From Deltaproteobacteria bacterium (lineage in GTDB: Bacteria; Desulfobacterota; Syntrophorhabdia; Syntrophorhabdales; Syntrophorhabdaceae): a DNA stretch of 64,000 nucleotides. Position 1 is the first letter of the stretch. Each line of letters opens with the position of its first letter. Below are positions 62,415-64,000 of this stretch, piece after piece. Under the pieces are notes generated by a model. That model was given only the letters and a program-made list of their open reading frames with translations. It had not been told where the DNA came from and searched no databases. The stretch spans positions 1-64,000 of the forward strand of contig JAKORG010000036.1 of assembly GCA_029777945.1 (NCBI GenBank), given 5' to 3'. The translations under genes and the position numbers were made by a program.

Positions 62415-64000
62415 CCACAATCCTTACGAAGACAATATGTGGCGTTTTTATATGTAAAAAGTGTAGGGGCCTGGCAGACAGGGCAATTACCTTCCTTGGG
62501 TTCCATATATGTTGCAAATGCACAGTTGGGATAATTGGAGCAACTCACAAATCTCTTTTTCTTTTTTGACACCTTTTCTACAAGCCTTCCATTACAGTTT
62601 TCTTCAGGACAAGAAAAGCCGAGATAGTAAGGTTCTGTGTTTTTACATTGCGGATAATTACTGCAGGCAAGAAATCTGCCGTATCTACCCGTTTTCTCAA
62701 TCATATTTCTACCACATAATTTACAGATGCCTTTGACCTCTGCCACCTGAACATGGATATTTCCATCGGCATCTATCTTGACATTCTTTTTATTTTTACA
62801 ATCAGGCCTACCACTGCATACAAGATACTCACCGTTTTTTCCCCATCTCAAAATCATCTTTTTGCCGCATTTTTCACATATAATATCCGTTTCTTTTTCT
62901 TCTTTTTTAAGGCTCTTCATGCCTTGTTCTGCCTGTTCTAATGCCTTTTTCAGGGCTTCATAAAATTTTTCCAGTGATTTTACCCAGTCCCTTTTACCTT
63001 CTTCAATTAAGTCAAGGCGTTCCTCCATTTTTGCCGTGAAGTTTATATCCACTATAAGAGGGAAAAATTCTTTCATCAGTCTGTTTATTGTCATACCAAG
63101 GGGTGTAGGGACAAACCTCCCCTTTTCTTTTTTTACATAATTTCTATCCTGGACAATAGAAAGGATAGTGGTATAAGTTGAAGGTCTACCTATACCTTTT
63201 GCCTCGAGAACTTTAATGAGTGTTGCCTCGTTGTATCTGGGGGGAGGCTGTGTAAATTTTTGTTGGAGGTCAACGTGTTTTAGTGTGAGGGTCTGGCCTT
63301 TTTTTAATTCAGGAAGCTCTTTAGTCTCATCCTGTTCTTCCTTCTCTTCCTCATACACCCTTGTAAAACCGTCAAACAGAACCTGTCTTCCCTTTGCAAC
63401 AAAGATATAGTCATCTCCTATTTCTACAGTCTTAATCCTTACTTTTTGTTGTGCCATCTGGGATGCTATGAATCGTTTCCAGATGAGTTCGTAAAGGGCA
63501 AATAAATCTTTATCGAGATAGGGTTTTACTTTTTCCGGTGTGATTTGCACATCTGTGGGTCTGATTGCCTCATGGGCATCCTGGGAAGTCTTTTTATTTT
63601 TGAACTGATTTGGTGTTTTGGGTAGATAAGATGCACCGAAGGTGTTAAATATCAGATTTCTTGCATTTTCAACGGCCTCAGTAGAAACCCTGACAGAATC
63701 TGTCCTCATATATGTTATAAGTCCTGTAGTTCCTTCTTCACCTATATTTACGCCTTCATACAACCTCTGGGCAAGTAACATGGTCTTTTTAGGTGTGAAT
63801 TTGAGTTTTCTCGATGCCTCTTGCTGGAGATTACTTGTTATAAAAGGCGGCTCAGGTTGAATATTTTTATCCTTTATATCGACATTAGAAATCTCAAAAG
63901 GCTTATCTTTTAAGATACCCTTTATCTGTTCTGCCTCTTTTTGGGACTTGACCTTTATTTTTTCGTTGCCCCTTCTTTCAAGGATCGCCTCAAAGGATTC
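62396..64000 (-). CDS. topA: DNA topoisomerase I, C-terminal part
   Basis: The gene enters from beyond the right edge; 534 codons are visible. The active-site segment TTGLITYMRTDSVRVS contains the catalytic Tyr, followed by QDAHEAIRPTD and the KGIGRPSTYTTIL motif. The C-terminus carries four Cys4 zinc ribbons (CEKCGKKM, CKLCGRNM, CPEENCNGRL and CPVCQAP starts). It relaxes negative supercoils. The N-terminal TOPRIM domain lies outside the window. Confidence 0.95.
   Translation of the reverse strand, partial: ESFEAILERRGNEKIKVKSQKEAEQIKGILKDKPFEISNVDIKDKNIQPEPPFITSNLQQEASRKLKFTPKKTMLLAQRLYEGVNIGEEGTTGLITYMRTDSVRVSTEAVENARNLIFNTFGASYLPKTPNQFKNKKTSQDAHEAIRPTDVQITPEKVKPYLDKDLFALYELIWKRFIASQMAQQKVRIKTVEIGDDYIFVAKGRQVLFDGFTRVYEEEKEEQDETKELPELKKGQTLTLKHVDLQQKFTQPPPRYNEATLIKVLEAKGIGRPSTYTTILSIVQDRNYVKKEKGRFVPTPLGMTINRLMKEFFPLIVDINFTAKMEERLDLIEEGKRDWVKSLEKFYEALKKALEQAEQGMKSLKKEEKETDIICEKCGKKMILRWGKNGEYLVCSGRPDCKNKKNVKIDADGNIHVQVAEVKGICKLCGRNMIEKTGRYGRFLACSNYPQCKNTEPYYLGFSCPEENCNGRLVEKVSKKKKRFVSCSNYPNCAFATYMEPKEGNCPVCQAPTLFTYKNATYCLRKDCGWKSKS

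Overview
The window reads as a chromosomal stretch of an AT-rich, diderm, probably strictly anaerobic bacterium. The outer membrane is shown by a TonB-dependent receptor with its own TonB/ExbB/ExbD, a Skp/OmpH-type chaperone and a TPR-beta-barrel protein. A tungstate-type ABC transporter, an iron-sulfur flavoprotein, a DUF3786 protein, a branched-chain-type ABC importer and an acyl-CoA ligase point to the Desulfobacterota (former Deltaproteobacteria), possibly a syntrophic lineage. The placement is an inference from gene content. I see no CRISPR array, insertion sequence or prophage.

Layout. 0-3 kb: end of an acyl-CoA ligase, a broken MFS transporter, a NUDIX hydrolase and prmA. 3.3-15.8 kb: a CGGC-domain protein, then a locus that looks like a complete oxyanion (tungstate/molybdate-type) uptake system. 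A divergent HTH plus binding-protein regulator faces an outer-membrane receptor, an exported protein with two molybdopterin-binding-like domains fused to a tetrapyrrole-methylase domain, an APC permease, TonB-ExbB-ExbD, two TupA-like binding proteins, TupB and TupC, closed by a terminator. 15.9-24.7 kb (minus strand): a TPR-beta-barrel outer-membrane protein (interrupted by TAG), a 2146-residue FecR-domain repeat protein and a Skp-like chaperone, which together look like a surface or cell-envelope module.

24.8-30.3 kb: housekeeping genes (YjbQ, IscU-like, greA, iron-sulfur flavoprotein, UMF1-type MFS, BtuF-like protein, rpmB). 30.5-37.7 kb: a complete livKHMGF-type operon with a flavin-reductase-like gene, ending in a cytoplasmic copy of the operon's own binding protein fused to an AraC DNA-binding domain. 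37.8-42 kb: tRNA-Met, a zinc-ribbon coiled-coil protein, an RNase H-like gene whose 3' end runs into rnpB, a TAG-interrupted ArnT-type glycosyltransferase, a GNAT, a small membrane protein and tRNA-Arg. 42-53.4 kb (minus strand): SAM hydrolase-mtnA-gatB, ssb, a DHA2 MFS - NUDIX - methyltransferase operon, a DUF3786 gene, and rpe-PASTA-rsmB-htpX. 53.5-57.5 kb: gyrA-gpsA-DUF6125. 57.6-60.5 kb: an SDR, an acetoacetate-decarboxylase-like protein and a membrane protein, flanked by 13-bp inverted repeats. 60.5-61.1 kb: a mostly non-coding gap with a 9-bp tandem repeat. 61.1-64 kb: trmFO and the C-terminal part of topA.

A theme across the window is lesions consistent with G-to-A changes. Three otherwise intact genes carry one in-frame TAG each, two of them where the family has Trp (TGG). 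Two genes (the MFS and rsmB) show a good ribosome-binding site followed by ATA where ATG is expected. TAG is also used as a normal stop here, so this is not a simple code change.
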